Positions 16,440 to 22,989 of a stretch of DNA of 27,978 bases are shown here, in pieces; position 1 is the first letter of the stretch; every line of letters begins with the position of its first letter. The notes beneath the pieces are model-generated. The model was not told where the DNA came from and did not search any database. It saw only the letters and a program-made list of their open reading frames with translations. The position numbers were made by a program, and so were the translations under genes. Source of the stretch: DASQEH01 sp035633755 (GTDB taxonomy: Bacteria; Actinomycetota; Actinomycetes; Propionibacteriales; Nocardioidaceae); the NCBI GenBank assembly GCA_035633755.1, contig DASQEH010000186.1:1-27978 (forward strand), written 5' to 3'.

Positions 16440-17000
16440 GTTACACCGTTAGTACGCTCAGTGCATCGGCTGCTCCCGGCCACGGGACAGGACGGCTCAC
16501 GACATGACGTACGACATGACCTGATTGGTGCTTCAGCCAGCGCCAAGCGTCTTGACTTCATGCTCACCGGTCCGGGAAGTAGCTAGTCCGTAGTCGAGAC
16601 TGTACGCAGCCGCCTGCCCCAGCCGCCCGGTCTCGCCTGCTCACGGTGAGTCGAATGACGAATATGGGGTTGTAGTCCGTCAGCCGCGTACCGCTGATTG
16701 GCTCTGGCGATCTGACGGGGGCTGTCGACAGGGGCGAGTGCAAACCACGCAAGCCTGGGCAGACGAACGACGCCCAGCAGTCCGTGTCCGTCCGGTCACA
16801 ATGTTGGCGTAGCGGCCGATTACTCGTCGGATGCAGACTGACGTGGCGGGCCAATCGAACCCCATCGGCCCGTGAGGTGCGAGGGTGTTAGACACGTCTG
16901 GAGGGCCCTGACACCCCCACCGCTCCGGCCCTCGGTGTGGACCCGGCCCCCTCAGGGTCTCTTGCCGGGGGCCGTCCCCTGTCCGGTTGGTGTCGGTACC
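16440..17000. other. Gene-poor accessory spacer upstream of the IS remnant
   Basis: About 560 bp without a convincing gene. The frames present have no ribosome binding site and no recognisable domain. An 8-bp inverted repeat, CGGCCCCC (16944-16951) with GGGGGCCG (16967-16974), lies near its right end. A T-arm-like sequence at about 16851-16866 does not complete a tRNA. The stretch may be decayed mobile-element DNA, since it runs directly into the IS481 remnant. Confidence 0.5.
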
Positions 17001-17019
17001 GTCGATGTCGTGGAGTCAA

Positions 17020-17167
17020 GGCTGAGCGCCAGGGTCGACCCGCTCAGTTAGGACCTCCAGACCAGGGTCGTCAATGCCCTCACCGGCGAACTCCTCCGCG
17101 AGGTCACCCTGAAATCCACACCGACCACCAACCCCGTCGCACACCCAAAGGACCAACCCGAAAATGA
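17020..17167 (+). pseudogene. 3' remnant of an IS481-family transposase gene
   Basis: This stretch aligns with the last part of the complete transposase gene at about 18415-18561. The clearest match is VNALTGELLREVTL (from about 17069) against VNATTGELLRELTI. After that the family-like tail TDHQPRRTPKGPTRK lies in the -1 frame and ends at TGA 17165-17167. Everything upstream, including the DDE core, is missing; the left edge is blurred and is placed at about 17020 from weak similarity. A hairpin follows, then a palindromic end, then a 17-bp copy of the tRNA-Pro 3' end, the same order as in the complete element. It is therefore an older, truncated copy of a related but clearly diverged element. 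Confidence 0.75.
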
Positions 17168-17170
17168 CGA

Positions 17171-17200
17171 ACAGCCGGACCCAGATGCAGGTCCGGCTGT
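17171..17200. terminator. Perfect 11-bp hairpin after the transposase remnant
   Basis: ACAGCCGGACC (17171-17181) pairs perfectly with GGTCCGGCTGT (17190-17200) across an 8-nt loop. It begins 3 nt after the TGA at 17165-17167. The equivalent hairpin of the intact element begins at the same distance from its TGA and differs at two pairs in both arms, keeping pairing. This is probably the transcription terminator of the element. Confidence 0.6.
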
Positions 17201-17201
17201 C

Positions 17202-17223
17202 GCCGATGTCTCGAGACATCGGC
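17202..17223. repeat. Perfect 22-bp palindrome at right end of IS remnant
   Basis: The 22 bp from 17202 to 17223 are exactly self-complementary, centred on TCTCGAGA. The core ATGTCTC-NN-GACAT recurs in the left end of the complete element (from about 17267 and 17290). It corresponds to the right terminal inverted repeat of the truncated copy and is probably a transposase binding site. Confidence 0.65.
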
Positions 17224-17239
17224 ATGGTCGGGCTGACAG
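17223..17239. repeat. Direct repeat copy 1: duplicated 3' end of tRNA-Pro
   Basis: CATGGTCGGGCTGACAG is identical to 18619-18635, where it forms the 3' end of tRNA-Pro (half of the T stem, acceptor strand, CCA and two more bases). Here it is not part of a tRNA. It borders the left side of the IS481 element, as a target duplication or attachment repeat would. Confidence 0.85.
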
Positions 17240-17252
17240 TGTGCTGGTTCAG

Positions 17253-17303
17253 GACATCCCGGACGCATGTCTCACGACATCCCGGACTGATGTCTCGAGA
17301 CAT
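17253..17303. repeat. Tandem 23-bp repeats in the IS left end
   Basis: Two units, 17253-17275 and 17276-17298, share GACATCCCGGAC followed by ATGTCTC, differing at four positions. A partial third unit begins at 17299 with GACAT. Each unit carries GACAT and ATGTC in opposite orientation, and the last overlaps the inner left terminal repeat. They look like iterated transposase binding sites. Confidence 0.7.
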
Positions 17304-17353
17304 AGGCGACACCTCCGTGTCGGTGTGGTGATCCTTGCCGGGATTCTCCGGCC

Positions 17354-18841
17354 ATGTCGAAAGCCCGCCTGGTCATCACCGCGATCACCGTCGAGAACCG
17401 ATCCGTTGCCGAGGTGGTCGCCACCTACGGCATATCCCGCTCGTGGGTCTACGAACTGCTGGCGCGCTACCGCGCCGAAGGCGAAGCCGCCTACGAGCCC
17501 CGCTCCCGGCGCCCCAAGACCTCACCGAAGGCCCTCGACACGGCCGTCGTCGAGCTGATCGTGCGACTGCGCAAGGAGCTCACCGAGTCCGGCCACGATG
17601 CTGGCCCCGAGACCATCGCCTGGCACCTTTCGCACCATCACAGGCTCAACGTCTCCAAGGCCACGATCGCCCGCCACCTGGCCCGACACGGGCTGGTCAC
17701 CCCGGAGCCGAAGAAGCGACCGAAGTCGTCCTACATCCGCTTCGAAGCAGCCATGCCCAACCAGGCATGGCAATCCGACTTCACGCACTACCGACTCACC
17801 CGCCCCGACGGGCGACCCGGCATCGAGGTCGAGATCATCACCTGGCTGGACGACCACTCCCGCTACGCCCTGCACATCTCCGCCCACCGCCGGATTACCA
17901 CCTCGATCGTGGTTGCCACGTTCCGCGACACCGCAGCCCAGCACGGCATCCCCACCTCCACACTGACCGACAACGGGATGGTCTACACCGTCCGTCACGC
18001 CAGCCTGAGCCACCGCGGCGGACGCAACGGCTTCGAGCACCAGCTGCGACTGTGGGGCGTCATCCAGAAGAACTCCCGCCCAGGCCACCCCACCACCTGC
18101 GGCAAAGTCGAGCGCTTCCAACAAACCCTGAAGAAATGGCTGAACGCCCAACCAGGGCAGCCGGCCACCACCGTCGAACTACAGGCGCTGCTCGACCGGT
18201 TCCGGCACGAGTACAACCACCGCCGACCGCACCGGTCCCTGCCCCACCGGGCCACCCCCGCAGCCGTCTACGACACCATGCCCAAAGCCACCCCCGGACC
18301 CTGGACCGACACCCAAACCCATGAACGGGTCCGAACCGACACCGTTAGCAAAGCCGGAAACGTCACCCTGCGCATCGGCAGCCAGATGCACCACATCGGC
18401 ATCGGACGAACCTACGCCGGAACCTGCATCATCCTGCTCGTCCAAGACCTCGACGTCCGAGTCGTCAACGCGACCACCGGAGAGCTCCTCCGCGAACTCA
18501 CCATCGACCCACCCGCGACTACCAGCCCACCCACAAACCACCAGGCCCACCCCCGAAATGACAAACACCCGAACCTGCATCCCGCAGGTTCGGGTGTCCG
18601 CCATGACTTGAGACATCACATGGTCGGGCTGACAGGATTTGAACCTGCGGCCTCGTCGTCCCGAACGACGCGCGCTACCAAACTGCGCCACAGCCCGAGG
18701 GCGGAGCGAGTCTACCGGAGGTCGACTCGCCCGAGCACCAAGGAGTGCCCGGGGGAGGGCCCGATCGCTGAGTCGCGTGCTGGTGGCGTCCTCGGCGCTG
18801 CTGGCCAGGGCATGGCTCAGCCTGTCGTGGCGTCGACGTAG
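17354..18841 (+). CDS. IS481 family transposase (open frame runs out of the element)
   Basis: DDE transposase that cuts and joins the element ends. Residues about 1-60 form a helix-turn-helix (VAEVVATYGISRSWVYELLARYR), a second helical domain covers about 60-125, and the rve integrase core follows. The catalytic residues are visible in WQSDFTHY, LTDNGMVYT and CGKVERFQQTLKKWL. The C-terminal beta domain ends in VNATTGELLRELTI. After this the frame continues without stop through the element end, antisense through tRNA-Pro, to 18841. The residues expected at the C-terminus (DYQPTHKPPGPPPK, then TGA at 18559-18561) are in the -1 frame, as in the truncated copy. The real product is therefore either about 402 residues after a -1 shift or 495 with a meaningless tail. 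There is no good ribosome binding site before the ATG. Confidence 0.88.
   Translation: MSKARLVITAITVENRSVAEVVATYGISRSWVYELLARYRAEGEAAYEPRSRRPKTSPKALDTAVVELIVRLRKELTESGHDAGPETIAWHLSHHHRLNVSKATIARHLARHGLVTPEPKKRPKSSYIRFEAAMPNQAWQSDFTHYRLTRPDGRPGIEVEIITWLDDHSRYALHISAHRRITTSIVVATFRDTAAQHGIPTSTLTDNGMVYTVRHASLSHRGGRNGFEHQLRLWGVIQKNSRPGHPTTCGKVERFQQTLKKWLNAQPGQPATTVELQALLDRFRHEYNHRRPHRSLPHRATPAAVYDTMPKATPGPWTDTQTHERVRTDTVSKAGNVTLRIGSQMHHIGIGRTYAGTCIILLVQDLDVRVVNATTGELLRELTIDPPATTSPPTNHQAHPRNDKHPNLHPAGSGVRHDLRHHMVGLTGFEPAASSSRTTRATKLRHSPRAERVYRRSTRPSTKECPGEGPIAESRAGGVLGAAGQGMAQPVVAST
18565..18597. terminator. Perfect 14-bp hairpin at 3' end of the IS transposase
   Basis: ACACCCGAACCTGC (18565-18578) pairs perfectly with GCAGGTTCGGGTGT (18584-18597) around a 5-nt loop. 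It starts 3 nt after the -1-frame TGA (18559-18561). Being symmetric, it could end the transposase transcript before it runs antisense into tRNA-Pro, and also end the tRNA transcript from the other side. Confidence 0.65.
18619..18635. repeat. Direct repeat copy 2: 3' end of tRNA-Pro
   Basis: CATGGTCGGGCTGACAG, the chromosomal copy inside tRNA-Pro, identical to 17223-17239. It directly adjoins the right end of the IS481 element, so the insertion leaves the tRNA sequence intact. Confidence 0.85.
18621..18697 (-). tRNA. tRNA-Pro (anticodon CGG)
   Basis: The minus strand gives a 77-nt tRNA. The acceptor stem is CGGGCTG (18691-18697) with CAGCCCG, discriminator A, and CCA encoded at 18621-18623. 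The anticodon stem CGTCG/CGACG encloses TTCGGGA with anticodon CGG, and the T arm is CAGGTTCAAATCCTG. All stems pair, so the neighbouring insertion has not damaged it. Transcription runs towards the IS right end. Confidence 0.96.
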
Positions 18842-19758
18842 GAAGGTGAGGCGCGATGGCGTGGCTTGGTTGTCAGGGTCGCAAGCGTTGCTTCGGGGTA
18901 GCAACAGAAGCGGTACGGCGCATATGGCGACGTACCGAGTCCCGCGGAGACATGAAGCCACGCCTCCTTGCCGTGAGCCATGTGGCGGTGAAGGCCCCGG
19001 GATCGCCGTCCGTCCAGGTCGCAATTGGTGATCAGGGCGCCGTAGCCGGGCAGCCGGACCTGGCCGCCATGGGTATGACCGGCGAAGATCGCGTCGTAGC
19101 CGTCTCTCGTGAATGCATCGAGCACCCGCAGATACGGCGCGTGGGAGACGCCGAGCCGTACGTCTGCGGATGAGTCGGCCTGCCCGGCCACGTCATCGAG
19201 CTTGTCATAACACAGGTGCGGATCGTCAACACCGGCGAAGGCGAATCTCGTGCCGCGCACCGTCAAGGCCCCGGTCCGGTTGTTGAGATCCAACCACCCT
19301 GCCTTGTCGAAGGCGGCCTTGAGGTCTCCCCACGGCAAACGAGGGCCTTGTAGTCGACTGCCGTCGTCAGGCATGAGGTACCGCAGCGGGCTCTTGACGA
19401 CCGGGCCCCAGTAGTCGTTGGAGCCCAGCACGTACACACCCGGCACACCAAGTAGTTCCCCCAGTGCCCGCATCAAGACCGGAACGGAGTCCGAGTGGCT
19501 CACATTGTCACCGGTGTTGACGATCAGGTCCGGTTGAAGGTCGGCCAGGCTTCGCAGCCACTCTTGCTTCTTGTGCTGGGACGGTGTCAGGTGTATGTCG
19601 GACAGATGCAGTACCCGTACCGTCTCACTGCCGGCCGGCAGGCAGGGGATCTCCACCTCCCTCAGGCGGAAGGCGCGAACCTCGTAGCCCGCTGAGTAGG
19701 CGAAGGTGCATGCTCCGATGGCCGCCACTCCGACGGCAGCCTTGCTCAGCGATTGCAT
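18817..19758 (-). CDS. Membrane-anchored metallophosphoesterase
   Basis: A calcineurin-like phosphoesterase of 313 residues, similar in context to Rv3683 of M. tuberculosis. Residues about 7-25 form a hydrophobic N-terminal anchor. The metal ligands are in LSDIHLT (Asp54, His56), NTGDN (Asp84), GSND (Asn114), SHAPY (His206) and GHTHGG (His228, His230). The usual GNHD motif appears as GSND. Substrates of this family range from phospholipid headgroups to nucleotides; none can be assigned here. ATG at 19758 is preferred; a GTG at 19776 would add six residues. It is divergent from the YqeY gene with only 26 bp between the two start codons. The overrun of the transposase frame overlaps its 3' end on the opposite strand. 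Confidence 0.9.
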   Translation of the reverse strand: MQSLSKAAVGVAAIGACTFAYSAGYEVRAFRLREVEIPCLPAGSETVRVLHLSDIHLTPSQHKKQEWLRSLADLQPDLIVNTGDNVSHSDSVPVLMRALGELLGVPGVYVLGSNDYWGPVVKSPLRYLMPDDGSRLQGPRLPWGDLKAAFDKAGWLDLNNRTGALTVRGTRFAFAGVDDPHLCYDKLDDVAGQADSSADVRLGVSHAPYLRVLDAFTRDGYDAIFAGHTHGGQVRLPGYGALITNCDLDGRRSRGLHRHMAHGKEAWLHVSAGLGTSPYAPYRFCCYPEATLATLTTKPRHRASPSYVDATTG

Positions 19759-19784
19759 TGGACAAGGCTGCCACACTGAACTCC

Positions 19785-20243
19785 ATGGCTTCGCTTAAGG
19801 ACAGATTGCGCACGGAGCTCACTGCGTCGATGAAGGCCAGGGACGAGCTGCGCTCGTCGACGCTGAGGATGGTGCTCACGGCCGTCACGAACGCCGAGGT
19901 CTCGGGCAAGTCCGCGCGGGTTCTGAGCGATGACGACGTAACAGGGGTACTCGCGAGCGAGGGCAAGAAGCGTCGGGAGTCAGCAGGCGCCTACGACGCT
20001 GCGGACCGCCCCGAGCTCGCGGCCAAGGAGCGAGCGGAGGCTGCCATCATCGCGGAGTTCCTCCCTGAGCCGATGTCGGTGGATGAGATCTCGGCGCTGG
20101 TGTCGTCGACGATCGCCGAGCTAGGCGTGGGTCAGGACGGGATGCGTGCCATGGGTCGTGTTATGGGTGCTATCACGCCTCAGATCAAGGGGCGTGCCGA
20201 GGGTGGCGTCGTGTCAGCCGAAGTCCGGCGACAGCTCAGCTGA
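19785..20243 (+). CDS. GatB/YqeY domain-containing protein
   Basis: A 152-residue protein of the YqeY family, related to the tRNA-binding tail of the GatB amidotransferase subunit but acting alone; its role is not established. Typical segments are LKDRLRTELTASMKARDELR at the N-terminus, KKRRESAGAYDAADRPELA in the middle, and MRAMGRVMGAITPQIKGRAE near the end. No Shine-Dalgarno precedes the ATG at 19785. A CACACT hexamer 8-13 nt upstream could be a -10 for leaderless transcription. The stop codon lies in the first unit of a tandem repeat that continues downstream. It is convergent with the penicillin-binding protein gene. Confidence 0.92.
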   Translation: MASLKDRLRTELTASMKARDELRSSTLRMVLTAVTNAEVSGKSARVLSDDDVTGVLASEGKKRRESAGAYDAADRPELAAKERAEAAIIAEFLPEPMSVDEISALVSSTIAELGVGQDGMRAMGRVMGAITPQIKGRAEGGVVSAEVRRQLS

Positions 20244-20316
20244 ACTGAACCGCGCTACCGCTCAGCTGAACCGCCCGCGCCACCGCCCAACTGAAGTGGG
20301 CCGCGCTACCGCTCAG
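20234..20316. repeat. Three imperfect 25/26-bp tandem repeats over the yqeY stop
   Basis: Units 20234-20259, 20260-20284 and 20285-20310 share GCTCAGCTGAAC at the start (GCCCAACTGAAG in the third) and GCGCTACC or GCGCCACC at the end; a partial fourth GCTCAG follows. The first unit contains the end of the YqeY coding sequence and its TGA. Function is unknown; each unit repeats the TGA context, so the array may have grown from the stop region. Confidence 0.7.
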
Positions 20317-20373
20317 GACATGCTGCGCGGTGAGGCGCACATGCCGTCGAGAGGGGGCGGCCAGCCAGCCGGT

Positions 20374-22989
20374 CTAGCCACCGTTTCCGTTGCCGCCACC
20401 GTTCCCGTTGCCATTCCCGCCACCGTTCCCGTTGCCGCCACCGTTGCCGTTGCCGTTCCCGCCGCCGTTGCCGTTGCCTCCACTGGGAGGCGGCTCCGGA
20501 CTTGGTTCCGGCTGTGGGTCGGGTGTGGGGTCTGGCTGTGGCTCCGGTGTGGGGTCTGGCTGTGGCTCGGGTGTGGGGTCTGGCTGTGGCTCCGGTGTGG
20601 GGTCTGGCTGCGGCTCTGGTGTGGGGTCCGGCTGTGGCTCCGGTTGAGGGTCCGGCTGGGGCTGGGGCTGGGGCTGGGGCTCCGGCTCCGGCTCTGGCTG
20701 CGGCTCGGGCGCTGGCGGTGGTCCGATCGATGTGAAGATCGCCACGGTCTGCCCGGATGCGGCTCGCCCTGACGGGCTGGTGTACGCAACGCTGCCGTAC
20801 GGAGCTGACGAGTACACAGCACCGGAGATCTGAGGGTTGAATCCGAGTGACGTCAGCCCAGCTGCCGCGACTTGCGGGCTCTGCCCGAAGTACGAAGGGA
20901 TGTTGACAAGTCGGCCCTTGATCTGCGTGGGGTCCGGCGGCACGAAGTTCTTGTCCGGTAGCCACCTCTCGATGCCGGCCATCGCGTCCTTCCACACCGG
21001 CCCGGCCAGAGCGCTTCCACCGGCGTTGGCGTTGGTGAGGTACGTACCTGACACGGTCAACCCGCGCAGGTCACGCTGGTCGCCGTTCTTCTTCACGCCC
21101 GCGACGACGGCCGCCGCAGCCATGTTGGGGGTGTAGCCGGTGAACCAGACCGCCATCGTGTCGCTGGTCGTACCAGTCTTGGCTGCCGACGGCTGGTTGA
21201 TGTCGTCGTTGTACATCGCGCCGAAGCCGTGGGTTTGGACGCCCTTGAGGATGTCGTTCACCGCGTCGGCCTCAGCGGGTGCCATGACACGGTTGCACTT
21301 GCTCTCGGGCCGGGGGATCACGTTCCCGTCCCGGTCGATGATCTCGCGGACGGGCGTTGCCGCACAGTGCACTCCGCGCGCAGCGAATGTGGCGTACGCC
21401 TCGGCCATTTCCAACGGGCTGACATCGACCGTGCCGAGGGTGAACGAAGGCACCCGGTTGACCTTGGGAGCTTTGAGGTTCACGCCCATCTTCATGGCCA
21501 GCCGCCACGGCTGGCAGACGCCGGTGCGGCGCTCCAGTTCGACGTAGAACGTGTTGACCGACTGCTGAGTGCCGGTGTACAGGTCGAAGGTCCCGGAGCC
21601 GGTGGAGTTGTGCACCGCCCAGTTGGTGTCCGGGTAGCGGTGTCCTCCGGGGCAGTTGGCGAACTCGGACTGGTTGATGTTGAGCAAGTTGGGAGACGGG
21701 ATCTTGGTGTTGAGCGGTACCTTCTGTTGTATCGCCGCAGCGAGCACGAACGGCTTGAAGTTCGACCCGGCCTGGAACCCGTTGGCGTCCCCGTACTGCT
21801 CTGGGACCGTGTAGTTCAAGAAGCTCTGACCCTTGCCGACGTTGTCGCCCATCGGCCGGGACTGAGCGAGCGCACGAACATAGCCCGTGCCCGGCTCGAC
21901 AAGAGCAAGCGCCCCAATGGCCTCATCCGTGCTGTTGACGTGGCTGGCAACGGAGCGGTCGGCCGCCTTCTGGAACCGCAGGTCGATGGTGCTCTTGATC
22001 GTCAGCCCGCCCCCGTAGATCTGGTGTCTGCGGACCTCGACCGTCTTGCCGAGCGCGGGGTCCTGCAGCAGGTACTTGAGGAGGTAGTCGCAGAACCACG
22101 GTGCCTGAGTACTTACGCACCCGTTGGACGTGTGGCGCAGCCTGAGCCCGAGCTTCGAGTCCTTGGCCTTCTCGGCGGCCTTCTTCGAGATCGCGTTGAG
22201 TTCCTGCATCCGGTTGAGCACGGTGTTACGGCGGCTCAGGGCGGCGGCTTTGTCGTTGGTGGGGTCGTAGTCGGTGGGGTTCTTCACCAGGCCCGCCAAT
22301 AAGGCGGCCTGGGGAAGGGTCAGCTCGGCCGCCGTGGTCGCGAAGTAGTGGCGGGCTGCTGCCTCGATACCGTACGCGCCGTCGCCGTAGTAGGCCGTGT
22401 TGAGGTACTGCTCGAGAATCTCGTTCTTGGTGTAGTTGTCCTCCACCCAGATGGCATACCGCAGCTCCTCGAGCTTGCGGGCCTTGGTGTCCTCGGTCGC
22501 GGCCTCGCGTTCTTGTTCCGTGGTGGCGTTCTCGAGACGGGTCAGCTTCACCAGCTGCTGCGTGATGGTGGATCCACCCTGGACGACACCGCCGTTGAGC
22601 ATGTTGACCACGAGCGCCCGGCCAGTTCCTTCGATATCGATGGCGCCGTGCTGGTAGAAGCGCGAGTCCTCAATGGAGATGATCGCCTGCCGCATGGTGT
22701 AGGCAATCTGGTCGAGGGCGACGTACTCCCGGTCCTCGTCATAGAAGGTCGCCAACCGGGTACCGTCCGCCGCGACGACGCGGGTGCGCTCGCTCAGCTG
22801 CGGGAACTTGAGAGGAAGCGCGAAATCCTCGATGGCCTCAGCGCTGGTTTCGGCTCCCTTGTTGATGAGTCCCACCCACGGCAGAGCCAGGCCCGCGATG
22901 AGAACGCCGGACAAGACGCTGACGGCAAGGATCACGGCGACCTGATGAATCAGGCCGTCCTCACGGCGGACGGGTCCGAGTCGGCGCAT
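20374..22989 (-). CDS. Class A penicillin-binding protein (PonA2-like, PASTA and low-complexity tail)
   Basis: Bifunctional peptidoglycan synthase. Using ATG at 22989, the 871-residue product has a membrane anchor at about 15-40, a GT51 glycosyltransferase with SIEDSRFYQHGA (catalytic Glu about 107) and GGSTITQQLVK, and a transpeptidase with GSNFKP (Ser about 409, Lys about 412), SVN (about 477) and KTG (about 604). A PASTA domain lies at about 693-755. A Pro-rich tail with five PEPQPDPT-type repeats and a Gly/Asn tail follow. The frame is open to GTG at 23034, but 22989 has AGG five bases upstream and TACTCT at the -10 distance for a leaderless start. Its neighbours whiB and the ATPase pair match the M. 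tuberculosis ponA2 region. Confidence 0.94.
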   Translation of the reverse strand: MRRLGPVRREDGLIHQVAVILAVSVLSGVLIAGLALPWVGLINKGAETSAEAIEDFALPLKFPQLSERTRVVAADGTRLATFYDEDREYVALDQIAYTMRQAIISIEDSRFYQHGAIDIEGTGRALVVNMLNGGVVQGGSTITQQLVKLTRLENATTEQEREAATEDTKARKLEELRYAIWVEDNYTKNEILEQYLNTAYYGDGAYGIEAAARHYFATTAAELTLPQAALLAGLVKNPTDYDPTNDKAAALSRRNTVLNRMQELNAISKKAAEKAKDSKLGLRLRHTSNGCVSTQAPWFCDYLLKYLLQDPALGKTVEVRRHQIYGGGLTIKSTIDLRFQKAADRSVASHVNSTDEAIGALALVEPGTGYVRALAQSRPMGDNVGKGQSFLNYTVPEQYGDANGFQAGSNFKPFVLAAAIQQKVPLNTKIPSPNLLNINQSEFANCPGGHRYPDTNWAVHNSTGSGTFDLYTGTQQSVNTFYVELERRTGVCQPWRLAMKMGVNLKAPKVNRVPSFTLGTVDVSPLEMAEAYATFAARGVHCAATPVREIIDRDGNVIPRPESKCNRVMAPAEADAVNDILKGVQTHGFGAMYNDDINQPSAAKTGTTSDTMAVWFTGYTPNMAAAAVVAGVKKNGDQRDLRGLTVSGTYLTNANAGGSALAGPVWKDAMAGIERWLPDKNFVPPDPTQIKGRLVNIPSYFGQSPQVAAAGLTSLGFNPQISGAVYSSAPYGSVAYTSPSGRAASGQTVAIFTSIGPPPAPEPQPEPEPEPQPQPQPQPDPQPEPQPDPTPEPQPDPTPEPQPDPTPEPQPDPTPEPQPDPTPDPQPEPSPEPPPSGGNGNGGGNGNGNGGGNGNGGGNGNGNGGGNGNGG
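20523..20642. repeat. Five 24-bp direct repeats inside the PBP tail
   Basis: Five consecutive 24-bp units starting GTGTGGGGTC (plus strand) encode the octapeptide repeat of Pro, Asp, Thr, Glu and Gln at the PBP C-terminus. Units are at 20523, 20547, 20571, 20595 and 20619 and differ at few bases, so copy number could change by slippage. The adjoining 20377-20480 is a Gly/Asn-coding low-complexity run. Confidence 0.9.

Larger units (their letters stand above)
17240..18618 (+). mobile_element. IS481-family insertion sequence behind tRNA-Pro
   Basis: A complete element of about 1.33-1.38 kb carrying one DDE transposase. The right end reads, inward from 18618, TGATGTCTCAAGTCATGG. The matching left sequence at 17288 is TGATGTCTCGAGACATAG, and both arms continue to GACACC, so the terminal repeats are about 26 bp. 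The 17-bp direct repeats of the tRNA-Pro 3' end lie at 17223-17239 and 18619-18635. The right repeat touches the element directly. On the left, 48 bp of related tandem repeats lie between the direct repeat and 17288, so the true left end is either 17240 (starting TGTGCTGG) or 17288. The whole is inserted between an older copy of the same family and the tRNA. Confidence 0.8.

Noticed and set aside
16851..16866. T-arm-like sequence (GGGGTTCGATTGG on the minus strand)
   Set aside because: The flanking bases do not form a five-pair T stem, and no acceptor or anticodon arm can be found.
18639..19031. Frame of 130 codons starting inside tRNA-Pro
   Set aside because: It is translated from tRNA and the antisense of the phosphoesterase, with no start signal.
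20523..20642. Regular 24-bp repeats that could suggest a CRISPR-like or minisatellite array
   Set aside because: There are no spacers, the period is a multiple of three, and the repeats encode an in-frame Pro-rich tail of the PBP.
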